DNA of 64,000 bases from Streptococcus sanguinis SK49 (lineage in GTDB: Bacteria > Bacillota > Bacilli > Lactobacillales > Streptococcaceae), in contig NZ_GL890985.1 in NCBI RefSeq assembly GCF_000212815.1, positions 1,336,289 through 1,400,288 on the forward strand. The letters run 5' to 3'. The translations under genes and the position numbers were made by a program. Shown piece after piece: positions 1 through 9,200 of this stretch; position 1 is the first letter of the stretch; each line of letters opens with the position of its first letter. Under the pieces are notes generated by a model that saw only the letters and a list, made by a program, of their open reading frames with translations, was not told the DNA's origin and made no database searches.

Positions 1-1326
1 GTTCTCCATCTCAAAACGCTCACTCTTTAGCTTATTTGGCAAAAAGAGAGAAAGCAGGATTCCAACAAGAGCCGGCACCAACCAAGGCAGGGAAGCCCGA
101 GCAAACGGAAGGGCATTTACCATATCACTTACCTTTGTAATATGGAACTGCTGCCCAAGAATACCCGCAAAGGAAATCAGAGTCACTGCTGCCACCGTCA
201 TTTGCATGCCGATTTTGGACAGTGGCAAGAATTTATTGACGATGACAATCAGTACGATAACAATGGTAATTGGATAGAGAATTTGCAAGACTGGAACAGA
301 ATATTGAATAATAGCATTAAGCCCAAGATTAGCAATCGCAAACCCAATCAAAGTAAAGACAGTTGCGTACACTTTATAAGATACCTTAGGGAAAGTTTTA
401 TGGAAGAATTCCCCAGTCGATACAATAAGTCCTGCAGTTGTTGTAAAGCATGTCACAGTAACCATAGCTGCAAGGAAAATCTGTGCTGTAGATCCAAAGA
501 TAGCCTGAGTTGCCTGCGATAGAACATAAACACCTGGATTGCCTTTGGCAATAATCTCAGCTGGAACTGGGAAATGATTGCCTAGAAAAGCCAAACCGAT
601 ATACATGGCGCTAAAGCCCAACGCTACCATCAAACCAACAACCCAGATGGTTGAAACATACTCCTTTTTATTCTTGAAGCCTAGCTGATTTAGAGTCGTT
701 ACTGCAATAACGCTGAAAGCCACTGAAGCCAAGGCGTCCAAAGTATTATAACCTTCCAAGAAGCCCTGTCCAAAAGCTGACGCAGAATAAGCTTGCGAAG
801 CCTGCTGAGGAACATTTGAGCCGTATTTCAAAGCCCCTAGGATGACTAAAATGATGATCAAAACTGCAAAGACAGGCGTCAGAATACGTCCAATCCGATC
901 CAAAATCTTAGATGGATTCAAAGAAATCAGGTAAGCAGCCGCAAAGTAAAGTGTCGTGAAAACAATCAATCCGATACCGGTCATATTTTTAGACAGCATA
1001 GGAGCAATACCAACTTCATAGGCCACTGTCGCTGTCCGCGGAATAGCAAAAAAGGGCCCGATTGACAGATACAAGGCTACAAGATAGACAATAGCAAACC
1101 AAGGCGCAATCTTCTGAGAAATCTCGTGGATATAGCCCTTGGGATTGAGCGTTCCTATAATCAAAGTCAGCACAGCAAGCCCTACCCCAGACAGGACAAA
1201 TCCTGCAATAGCTGACCAAAAATGCTGGCCAGATAATGTTCCAAGCGAAGGCGGGAAAATCAAGTTCCCAGCACCGAAAAATATTCCAAATAAGAGCAAG
1301 CCTGTCAAGGCACCTTTTTTAATCAC
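1..1326 (-). CDS. brnQ: Branched-chain amino acid carrier BrnQ (LIVCS family), 3' end outside window
   Basis: Cation-coupled uptake of leucine, isoleucine and valine across the cytoplasmic membrane is the known role of this family. Reading inward from position 1326 gives an uninterrupted 442-codon frame to the window edge. It begins with a GTG start (VIKKGALTGLLLFGIFFGAG), followed by many hydrophobic segments; GAGNLIFPP early in the protein is typical of BrnQ. The last visible residues (LPNKLKSERFEMEN) are a hydrophilic tail, so little of the protein is missing. GTG is chosen because AAGGAGAT lies just upstream at 1331-1338. A promoter and a possible CodY box lie upstream, which fits control by branched-chain amino acid supply, though this is inferred. 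Family assignment is secure; exact substrate preference is not. Confidence 0.9.
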   Translation of the reverse strand, partial: MIKKGALTGLLLFGIFFGAGNLIFPPSLGTLSGQHFWSAIAGFVLSGVGLAVLTLIIGTLNPKGYIHEISQKIAPWFAIVYLVALYLSIGPFFAIPRTATVAYEVGIAPMLSKNMTGIGLIVFTTLYFAAAYLISLNPSKILDRIGRILTPVFAVLIIILVILGALKYGSNVPQQASQAYSASAFGQGFLEGYNTLDALASVAFSVIAVTTLNQLGFKNKKEYVSTIWVVGLMVALGFSAMYIGLAFLGNHFPVPAEIIAKGNPGVYVLSQATQAIFGSTAQIFLAAMVTVTCFTTTAGLIVSTGEFFHKTFPKVSYKVYATVFTLIGFAIANLGLNAIIQYSVPVLQILYPITIVIVLIVIVNKFLPLSKIGMQMTVAAVTLISFAGILGQQFHITKVSDMVNALPFARASLPWLVPALVGILLSLFLPNKLKSERFEMEN

Positions 1327-1359
1327 AGGAATCTCCTTAAATTTTTTTCATGCCTTATC

Positions 1360-1388
1360 ATTATATATGGAAATAGCCCGCTCCGCAA
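1360..1388 (-). promoter_or_regulatory. Candidate brnQ promoter
   Basis: On the minus strand a perfect TATAAT (1360-1365) is preceded at 17 bp by TTGCGG (1383-1388), a weak -35. Transcription would start near 1353, giving a leader of about 27 nt that contains the AAGGAGAT ribosome-binding site. Confidence 0.5.
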
Positions 1389-1449
1389 GACTTTTAACTT
1401 TTCACGGTAAGTTGGTTTAAAAAACGAAATAAATCGTAATATTTTTGAA

Positions 1450-1464
1450 GATTTTTAGCAAATT
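1450..1464 (-). promoter_or_regulatory. Possible CodY box upstream of brnQ
   Basis: The minus-strand 15-mer AATTTGCTAAAAATC matches the CodY consensus AATTTTCWGAAAATT at 12 of 15 positions. brnQ is a plausible CodY target. The box lies about 60 bp upstream of the candidate -35, so action from here is uncertain, and AT-rich DNA produces such matches by chance. The rest of 1327-1726 holds the promoter and a hairpin at 1667-1697; no gene was seen there. Confidence 0.3.
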
Positions 1465-1666
1465 CCTGACTTATCCACAGATTTAAGGCTTATTTTAAAG
1501 TAATACAAATAAATTTGTTTTAAATCGTACATTTTGCTAACCTATCTCTATCTTTTTTGATGGTTTACTTTCTTTAAGCAGACATATTCTACTGTTGCTG
1601 AATGCGAGAAAAATACAATATTGTCCTTCCAGATCCAAAACAAAATAAAAGAGATTTTTCATAGTA

Positions 1667-1697
1667 AAAAGGTTGAAACATCCTATCTCAACCTTTT
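1667..1697 (-). terminator. Terminator after the 1727 acetyltransferase gene
   Basis: A perfect 10-bp inverted repeat (AAAAGGTTGA 1667-1676, TCAACCTTTT 1688-1697) with an 11-nt loop lies 30 bp past the stop of the minus-strand gene. The right arm ends in T residues in the minus-strand reading, with further Ts following. Confidence 0.6.
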
Positions 1698-1726
1698 AAA
1701 AATGGCTATAAATCATTTAGCACTCT

Positions 1727-2281
1727 TTACACATCGCTAAATCTTCGGTACTTAATTTCAAATTCAAAGAAGTTCTTCTCTTGCAACATATGGAAAATAT
1801 CTCGATAAGCCTCCTCATCAAAATGATGTCCCAAATACAAGATTTCAAAGCTTAACCCTTCATATTCCAAAAAGGCATTGGTCGTTCGAAAGCCATTACG
1901 CTTATAGAAGTCCATACGTGCTTGACGTTGCTCTAAATTGTCACATTCTTCATCGACACGTTCTACCTCTAGAACCATAGTTTTTTGATAAAACTCTGTC
2001 AGTTTATGAATGATTTCTCCCCCATAGCCATGGCTGCGAAGGTGCGGCATAATTGCAAAGAAGCTGACATAGAACATTTTTTCGTTATAAACTGCAAAAG
2101 CAAAACCAACAAATTCTTCCTCATTGTAGAAGGCAAAGAAATGAGACCGTTCATCATTGGTATAGCGGAGAAATTCATTAATAGGAACTCTCTCTTCTTC
2201 AGGAAAGGCTTCTCGATTTAAGGCCTCCACCTTATCTAAATCAGGAAATTCTGCTGTAATAATTTGACTAGTTAAAGACAT
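1727..2281 (-). CDS. GNAT family N-acetyltransferase
   Basis: A 184-residue single-domain Gcn5-related acetyltransferase, expected to transfer acetyl from acetyl-CoA to an amine. The acetyl-CoA-binding motif A is visible around residues 80-95 (MPHLRSHGYGGEIIHKL, pattern RxxGxG), followed by a typical C-terminal half with YKRNGF near residue 130. The ATG is preceded by GAGGT at a suitable distance. The gene begins 54 bp after the stop of the upstream ABC subunit without an obvious terminator between them, so read-through from that operon is possible. The substrate cannot be deduced. Confidence 0.8.
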   Translation of the reverse strand: MSLTSQIITAEFPDLDKVEALNREAFPEEERVPINEFLRYTNDERSHFFAFYNEEEFVGFAFAVYNEKMFYVSFFAIMPHLRSHGYGGEIIHKLTEFYQKTMVLEVERVDEECDNLEQRQARMDFYKRNGFRTTNAFLEYEGLSFEILYLGHHFDEEAYRDIFHMLQEKNFFEFEIKYRRFSDV

Positions 2282-2335
2282 TGCTACCTCACTTTGCTTA
2301 TATTCTAGCAGTTATCAAATGATTTAGCAAACCTT

Positions 2336-4114
2336 TTAAACTTCTTCTGCTTTTTTAGAAAATTGACTCTGGTAAAGGTCATAATAGAATCCTTTATCTA
2401 CCAAGAGGCTCTCATGATTACCTTGCTCGATAATCTGACCATCCTTGAGCACCAAAATCTTATCCGCTTCTTGAATGGTCCACAGTCGGTGGGCAATGAC
2501 AAAACTGGTCCGACCCTGCATGAGTGTCTTCATAGCTTTCTGAATCAGGAGCTCCAGCCGTGTATCGACAGACGAGGTCGCTTCATCCAAAATCAAAATC
2601 TTAGGATTAGCCAAAAGAGCCCTCGCAATCGTAAGCAACTGCTTCTGACCAAGCGAGATATTGCTTGATTCTTGGTTCATTTCCATGTTGTAGCCGCCTG
2701 GCAATGTCCGAATAAAGTGGTCCACATTAGCTGCCTTGGCCGCTTCTACAATTTCTTCATCAGTGGCTTGCAGATTGCCAAAACGAAGATTTTCCTTGAT
2801 AGTCGCTTCATAAAGCCAAGCATCCTGCAGCACCATACCAAACTGTTTGCGATAGTCCTGGCGGGATAAATGGCGAATATCGTGTCCATCAACTGTAATC
2901 GCTCCTTTAGACACATCGTAGAAACGCATGAGCAAATTAATCAGCGTGGTCTTACCAGCACCAGTTGGACCAACAATGGCGACCATTTCACCTGGTTTGA
3001 CTTCCAGATTGAAATTCCGAATGAGCGGCTTATCTGCCACATACTGGAAGTCTACATCCTTGAAGCTAACCTGACCTGTCAGATCTTGATCCAGCTTTTC
3101 TGTCCTATCATTGACTTCGTCTGCTTCGTCCAGCACTTGGAAAATCCGGTCTAAAGAAGACTTGGCACTCTGCAGCTGACCAGCCAGCTGAGTCAGGTTT
3201 TGAATGGGCTGGTTAATCTGCCAGACATATTGAACAAAAGCCTGCATATTTCCGACTGTTAGGCGCCCAGCGATAACCTGAAGGCCGCCCAGCAGAGCCA
3301 GCAAGAGGTAGGTCAGATCTGAAATAACATTCAAAACAGGCATCATTAAACCAGAGATAAAGCTAGCTTTAAAACCTACTTTCTGCAGTTTTTGCGTAAT
3401 TTGTCGAAAATCCTCCTGCGAACTTTCTTCTCTGACATAGAGCTTCAAGATATTAAAACCTGTCAGATTTTCCTGAACAAAGCCATTCATAGCCCCCAGT
3501 ACATCTGCCTGCTGTTTAAAGTAAGGCTGGGATTTCTTCACGATAAAGCGAGCACTGAGGTAGGTAATCGGAATTGAGATTACCACAATTACTCCCAGTT
3601 GCAGATTGAGCACCAATACCATGACGATAACCAAGATCAGAGTGAAGACTGCATTGATAACCTGCAGAAAAGACTGCTGCAAGGCGTTTGAAACAGCTTC
3701 GACATCGCTGGTAAAACGCCCCAGCAAGTCACCAAACTGATGCTTGTCAAAGTAAGAAACGGGGATGCGATTAATCTTATGACTGAGTTCATTGCGCAAG
3801 TCACGAATGGTAGCCTGCACTGCATTGGTCATAAAGTAATTAGAATAGTAAGAACCGATTTCATAAATAATCGCCCGCACAAAATACAAAACCATGACCC
3901 AGCCAACATAGGACACATTAATCTGGGCGTCAGCCACACCTTTAGCCATATCCAGCAGATTATTTGTCAATTCTGTAATGGCTATACCTAAGACAAAGGG
4001 CTCGACGACACTCATAACGACGCTGAGGATTTTGAGGAAGATTGCAAAGGCAACTGCAAATTTATAAACTTTTAGGTAGCTCCACAAACGAGCAAAACTA
4101 GGTGTCTTTTTCAT
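2336..4114 (-). CDS. Heterodimeric ABC exporter, subunit with catalytic glutamate (EfrB/PatB-like)
   Basis: A 592-residue half-transporter: six-helix membrane domain over roughly residues 20-310, then an ATPase domain. Walker A is GPTGAGKTT, Walker B runs into the canonical DE (ILILDEATSSVDT) and the switch histidine is present (FVIAHRLW). The signature motif is altered to ISLGQ instead of LSGGQ. With the upstream partner this makes one catalytic and one degenerate ATP site, the hallmark of heterodimeric drug exporters such as PatAB, SatAB, EfrAB and LmrCD. Its start lies 13 bp after the partner's stop, so the two are cotranscribed. Export of drugs or another amphiphile is likely; the natural substrate is unknown. 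Confidence 0.9.
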   Translation of the reverse strand: MKKTPSFARLWSYLKVYKFAVAFAIFLKILSVVMSVVEPFVLGIAITELTNNLLDMAKGVADAQINVSYVGWVMVLYFVRAIIYEIGSYYSNYFMTNAVQATIRDLRNELSHKINRIPVSYFDKHQFGDLLGRFTSDVEAVSNALQQSFLQVINAVFTLILVIVMVLVLNLQLGVIVVISIPITYLSARFIVKKSQPYFKQQADVLGAMNGFVQENLTGFNILKLYVREESSQEDFRQITQKLQKVGFKASFISGLMMPVLNVISDLTYLLLALLGGLQVIAGRLTVGNMQAFVQYVWQINQPIQNLTQLAGQLQSAKSSLDRIFQVLDEADEVNDRTEKLDQDLTGQVSFKDVDFQYVADKPLIRNFNLEVKPGEMVAIVGPTGAGKTTLINLLMRFYDVSKGAITVDGHDIRHLSRQDYRKQFGMVLQDAWLYEATIKENLRFGNLQATDEEIVEAAKAANVDHFIRTLPGGYNMEMNQESSNISLGQKQLLTIARALLANPKILILDEATSSVDTRLELLIQKAMKTLMQGRTSFVIAHRLWTIQEADKILVLKDGQIIEQGNHESLLVDKGFYYDLYQSQFSKKAEEV

Positions 4115-4127
4115 ATCAGTCTCCTTT

Positions 4128-5864
4128 CTATTCCTCTGTCAAAGCTTGATTTTTCAACTGCGAATCCGCAATTTCACGATAAATATTATTGGTTTCCATC
4201 AGCTCTTCGTGCTTCCCGCGTCCGACGATTTCGCCCTGATCCAAGACAATAATCTGGTCAGCATCCATGATGGTTCCCACACGTTGGGCTACAATCAGCA
4301 CCGTTGCTTGACCTGTCACTTCCTTGAGACGACGACGAAGCACTGCATCCGTCTTGTAATCCAGAGCAGAAAAAGAGTCGTCAAAGATATAAATATCCGG
4401 CTTTTTGACCACCGCTCGGGCGATAGAAAGCCGCTGCTTCTGCCCTCCGGATAGATTGCTGCCTCCCTCAGACAGGTGAGTCTCAAAACGCTCTTCCCGG
4501 CTCTCGATAAAGTCCTTGGCTTGAGCAACCTCAGCCGCCTGACTCAGCTCCTCTTGGCTAGCCTCTTCCTTTCCGTATCGTAGGTTTTCTGCGATGGTTC
4601 CGGTAAATAGCAGAGCCTTCTGCGGGATAAAGCCAATCTTCTGACGCAGTGCCTTCAGATTGTATTCACGGACGTCAACACCATCCACTAAAATCTTACC
4701 TATTGTTACATCATAAAAGCGCGGAATCAGCTGCACCAGTGTAGACTTACCAGAACCAGTTGAACCGATAAAGGCAATAGTCTCGCCCGGCTTAGCCTTG
4801 AAAGAAATATTATGCAGTACAGGACTCTCTGTCTCACCTGGATAAGCGAAGGTTACATTGTCGAACTCCAGATAACCCTGCGTATCTGTCTCGGTTACAC
4901 CATTTTCATTAGGATTGATTGAAATGGGCATATCCATGACTTCCTTGAGCCGCTGGCTCGATACCGCCGTCCGAGGATACATAGTAAAGAGATTGGCCAA
5001 GAAAAGGAAGGAAAGCAGGGCGTGAAAGCTGTATTCGATAAAGGCAACAAGATTTCCGATTTCAAGACTGCCGTCCCGCAAAGGATCGAGGGCAAACCAG
5101 ACAATGGCCACAATCATCGCAATAATAATCTGCACAAAGAGCGGCTCTGTCAGACCAGTCAGCTTAAAGAGCTTATTGGAGTTTTGCGCATAGACCTCAT
5201 TTTCATCAGAAAAACGCTTCTCTTGAAATTCCTCTCTTGCAAAAGCTCGGATAACGCGCAGACCAGTCAGATTTTCCCTTACATACTGATTAATCTTATC
5301 AAGGGTCTTCTGCTGCTTTTCAGACAAGGGCTTGGTTTTAACCGCTACATAAATGACCACGACAGCCAAGAAAGGCACTGAAACAGCTACAATCCATGCC
5401 AGAGACGGACTGGTCAGAAAAATCATGAGAATACTAGACAGCATCATCATGGGAGTAATGACACCCATTTTCAGGGTTTGCTCCGCAAACTGCATAAGAA
5501 CAAAAGCATCTGAAGTCAAGCGAGTGACCAAAGAAGACACTCCAATCTGCTCATACTCGTGATGAGAATACTCTTGCAGCTTAGCATAGAGATCATTGCG
5601 CATGTCCTGCACCATGGTCGTCGTTAGCTTCCCAGCTGCATAAGCCAAAACAATTCGCCCCAGCACTCCTAAGATAATAACGCCAAACATGACCCAAGCC
5701 CAGAAAAAGAGCTGGTCTGTCTGCTTAGGATTGATTCCCTCATCAATCATCCGAGCCAGCACCGTTGGCAGACCTAGATTGACGATTACAAAAAAGATTG
5801 CCGCGACAAAGTCCAAGACCAGCCACTTAGGATATCTCTTTAAATAAGACCAAATGTATAACAT
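4128..5864 (-). CDS. Heterodimeric ABC exporter, degenerate-site subunit (EfrA/PatA-like)
   Basis: A 578-residue half-transporter and first gene of the pair. The membrane domain covers roughly residues 1-300 and the ATPase domain follows. Walker A (GSTGSGKST) and the signature (LSGGQ) are canonical. The residue after the Walker B aspartate is Asp instead of Glu (IYIFDDSFSALD) and the switch histidine is Gln (LIVAQRVG). The intact catalytic site of the dimer therefore combines this subunit's signature with the partner's Walker B. The ATG has GGAGGAG just upstream. Its 5' leader contains two hairpins that may attenuate transcription. Confidence 0.9.
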   Translation of the reverse strand: MLYIWSYLKRYPKWLVLDFVAAIFFVIVNLGLPTVLARMIDEGINPKQTDQLFFWAWVMFGVIILGVLGRIVLAYAAGKLTTTMVQDMRNDLYAKLQEYSHHEYEQIGVSSLVTRLTSDAFVLMQFAEQTLKMGVITPMMMLSSILMIFLTSPSLAWIVAVSVPFLAVVVIYVAVKTKPLSEKQQKTLDKINQYVRENLTGLRVIRAFAREEFQEKRFSDENEVYAQNSNKLFKLTGLTEPLFVQIIIAMIVAIVWFALDPLRDGSLEIGNLVAFIEYSFHALLSFLFLANLFTMYPRTAVSSQRLKEVMDMPISINPNENGVTETDTQGYLEFDNVTFAYPGETESPVLHNISFKAKPGETIAFIGSTGSGKSTLVQLIPRFYDVTIGKILVDGVDVREYNLKALRQKIGFIPQKALLFTGTIAENLRYGKEEASQEELSQAAEVAQAKDFIESREERFETHLSEGGSNLSGGQKQRLSIARAVVKKPDIYIFDDSFSALDYKTDAVLRRRLKEVTGQATVLIVAQRVGTIMDADQIIVLDQGEIVGRGKHEELMETNNIYREIADSQLKNQALTEE

Positions 5865-5903
5865 AACTCCTCCTTCACTATCTATTCAAAAATAACTCAC
5901 TCT

Positions 5904-5953
5904 AAAGCACTCAGTGCCTTTAAAACACAGAAAAGAGCGCGCAAATGCACGCT
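5904..5953 (-). promoter_or_regulatory. Hairpins in the ABC exporter leader (possible attenuator)
   Basis: In the minus-strand transcript an 8-bp stem AGCGTGCA/TGCGCGCT (5936-5953, one U-G pair, 2-nt loop as paired) is followed directly by CTTTTCTGTG, like an intrinsic terminator. A second, bulged hairpin AAAGGCAC/GTGCTTT lies at 5904-5921. Both sit between the promoter and the start codon. In S. pneumoniae an attenuator upstream of patA limits patAB expression; equivalence here is inferred. Confidence 0.45.
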
Positions 5954-5964
5954 TTAATACAAAC

Positions 5965-5993
5965 ATTATAACAAAAATATGAAGGAGGGTAAA
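5965..5993 (-). promoter_or_regulatory. Promoter of the ABC exporter operon
   Basis: Minus-strand TTTACC (5988-5993), a 17-bp spacer and a perfect TATAAT (5965-5970). The start point would be near 5958, about 95 nt before the ATG at 5864. The remainder of 5865-6231 holds leader hairpins and the iga terminator; no gene was seen. Confidence 0.6.
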
Positions 5994-6104
5994 GGTCATT
6001 TCAGGCTTTTTTCTGCCTATTATTAGCTTCATAAATGATTGTCAGCAGCAAACTGCCTGAAAGCAGACTAGCTACAGTTTTAATTGCTTGACTTATATAG
6101 AAAA

Positions 6105-6130
6105 ACAAACCTAGTTTTCACTAGGTTTGT
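6105..6130 (-). terminator. Terminator of the IgA1 protease gene
   Basis: A perfect 10-bp stem (ACAAACCTAG 6105-6114, CTAGGTTTGT 6121-6130) with a 6-nt loop. In the minus-strand reading it is followed by TTTTTC, about 100 bp after the stop codon. Confidence 0.75.
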
Positions 6131-6231
6131 CATTTCTTTTCTACAAGAAGGTGTGAATCTGAGAGTAATTCAAGCTCTTCCATAACATTTCAGACTTGCA
6201 ACTTTGCAGACCATTTGACAGCTCAAAGCAA

Positions 6232-9200
6232 TCACTTCTGGTTTTCAAAGATTGATGTTCTGAAATCTTTAGTCTGATCAAGGTAAGCTTTGAAGACTGC
6301 TTTTTTAAGCTTGTGGACAGCACTGTCATGTTCTGGTTTATAGCCACTCCAAGAATACCAATTATCATTGGCATCTTTGAGAACAGCTTCATCCATCAAG
6401 GTTTGCAACTCCTCAACAGTACTTATAGTCTTAGTAGCAAAACTTGTCCATGGTTGTCTTGTATCATCAAATGTGACTTTGTTTAGGCTGTCGAACTTGT
6501 TTTTACGTTCTTCATACATAGCCTTCTTAAACTCAGTCCAACTATTAAATTGACCGTTGAAGACCTTGCGTAAAACTAAGTCGTCTGTTACCAGACCTCT
6601 GGTCTTACCATAGATACTGATTGTTTTCCCATTTTGCTTGGCATCATCTTCATATTGATTAGAGATGTAAGGGACCATACCATCTTTAAAGCCTTTGGCT
6701 GCCAGAAGTTCATAAGCCATACGTCGACCCATAAGATCACCAGGCGTTCCTTTTTCACTGCTTAAAGCCGAATAAATTGGAGAGAAGAGTTTAATCGTAT
6801 GGTAGCCATTTCTTTCAACGTCACCATTTTTGTACTCACGCGCTGAAAGAATATCATTTTCAATGAGACTGTCGAATGAGTTTAATTTTTGCGCATCCGC
6901 CATTGTAATATTTTTTATCACATTCGTTGCGTAAACATCATTTCCATCAGCATCACGGACATATTTATTCTCGACTTTTCTCAGAGCGTTCACTTTCTGC
7001 ACATCGGACAGACGGTTCACGATTGACATCCCTTCTAGGTACTCCAACATATAAATGACATCAAACATGTTATGAACATAATTTTTCAGATCATCCGCAT
7101 TTTGGAAACGTTTAGTTGGATCCAGGACTTGCAAACGAGATTTTTCAGTCGCATCATTCTTGTCATATTTGAGAATTGAGTTAACCGTGATTGTCGCATC
7201 ATCTGGATGATCCGGTGCTTGCAACAAGCCCTTGGCGAAGAATTCTGGACCAAGACCGCTTCTTCTTCCATATCCGCCTAAATAGATCTCATTATCAGAA
7301 TCATGCGTCATTTCATGGGTATAGGTAATGGCTCCGTCCTTGTCCAGCATCCGATAGCCCATGTAGTAAACACTATCACCAGTAGCATAGGCACCGTGCT
7401 TATTGTGTACAACCTTGTTTCCAACCGGCCCAAAGAAATACTTCATAGCTGGATTAGAACTGTCAAATTGTGCCTCAGCTGTAGCCTTGCCGACAGTAGT
7501 ATCATCTCCAAACTTATAGGCATCATAGAGCAAGATATTTCGATAGAGCTTTTCACGGCCCTGCTCGTCTAATATTCTGTACCAATAATCATAATGGTCG
7601 CGTTGGCGTTTTGCGGTTTCCTGAGCATTATCCTCAACAAACTTATTGAGTTCTGCCCCTGCTCTGTGTTCATTATTTCTATATCTGTCATAGGCACCAA
7701 AGCCAAGACTGGATATAGTCGATATGACAAAGACCGATCTTTCAGGCATTGTCAGCAAAGGAAGGATCATATTTCGGTATTTCCAAGTGTCGCTGGTAAT
7801 TCGATCATACACCCCGATAGAATACTTGCTGCCAGCCTGCTCTTGCTTGACCCTTACCTCATCAATAGCAGATTTTTCTTCAACGATATAAGCCTTGGTT
7901 TGCTCTTTGAACCATTGATTATTTGTTTTGTTTGGTAAAAATACCTCCCGGTAATTGGCAATTGTGCTAAACAAATCTTTTGTTCCGTTATTGTTTGCAA
8001 GGCTGATGCTATAAGCATCTACGTTGTTCTTGGCCAGAAGATTGTTATAGCCTGATTTACCTAATTCAATGATCGTGTCTAGCGGTGATGCATTGCCCTT
8101 ACCAAAGAAATCCATGTGGTACATGACTAAGTCTTTGATATTCACGTCACCATAGTTAAAGTTGTACCAGCGCTCTAAATAGGTCAAACCTAGAAGCAAG
8201 GCTTCCTTGTTACGTTTGATTTTATCAACGACATAACCATTAATCGTTTGATTTTCGCTGGCAATGACTGCATCGGCAGACAACAGTTTTTCCAGTGTAT
8301 TTGCTAGATTTTCCTTCGTTTTGGCAAACTGCTCTTCTAAGTATAATTCCGTTAATGAAACTCCTGAAGAAATACCTAGAATGTTTCTGATAGCCTCTGA
8401 CTGATAATCAACCGCTCTCAAATCAGGCAAAACTTCATTGATGATCGAACCATGACTATGCAAGAATTGATTTGGCGTATAGATGAGACCTGTATCGCCC
8501 ACACGATATTCTGCTAACTTACTAAAGTCAGATTGGTAGGTGAGATCTAGCTTTTCAGATGAATGATCCTTATAGTGAATCAAGAGCTTATTAGCTACTT
8601 CTTTATGTGAAGCAATATCTGTAATCACTTCGTTATCCTTCATCATGACTGCAGATAAGATTTCTTTTTCAAACAAAGCGCTATCTTCTTTTACCAGATT
8701 ACCGTATTTGACAATGGTTGCCTTATTATAAAACGGTAGCAATTTTTCAATATTCTTATATGCTAAAGCTCGACTGGCTTGATAGTCTTCAACCTTAGAA
8801 AAATCACTTTCTTTATTAGTGCTACTCAGCAAGGTTTCGACAGTCGGTACAGCAAGAGAGTTAATTTCAGATTTCTTACTTGCGATTTGAGAAGCATCAA
8901 GGATTGTTCCTCTCTCTTCGAGCGATTCCTTGGTGACAACCTCATCCTTTTCAAGAGTCACTTTGTAGACTCTGTTGTCCTTATTGCTATATGAGTCAGT
9001 TATCCTCATTCCTTTATAGTGATAGCCACTAATCGCATTCCCGTTCATAACATTGACATCACTAAGAACATTATGCAATCTTCCAGCACGACTCTCTTCG
9101 TTAGAGTCTTTATCCCACAAGTAGCCAGCCACACCAGCAACACTTCCAAAGCGCTTCACGTTATTAATGTCACCCTCGGCGTAACTATTGCTGATAAGCG

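Noticed and set aside
1327..1726. T-box or riboswitch upstream of brnQ
   Set aside because: No specifier-loop or antiterminator sequence (TGGN-type box with a terminator) was found; predicted leader is under 30 nt.
6141..6392. Small minus-strand frame at the end of iga
   Set aside because: Out-of-frame shadow of the protease C terminus with no ribosome-binding site.
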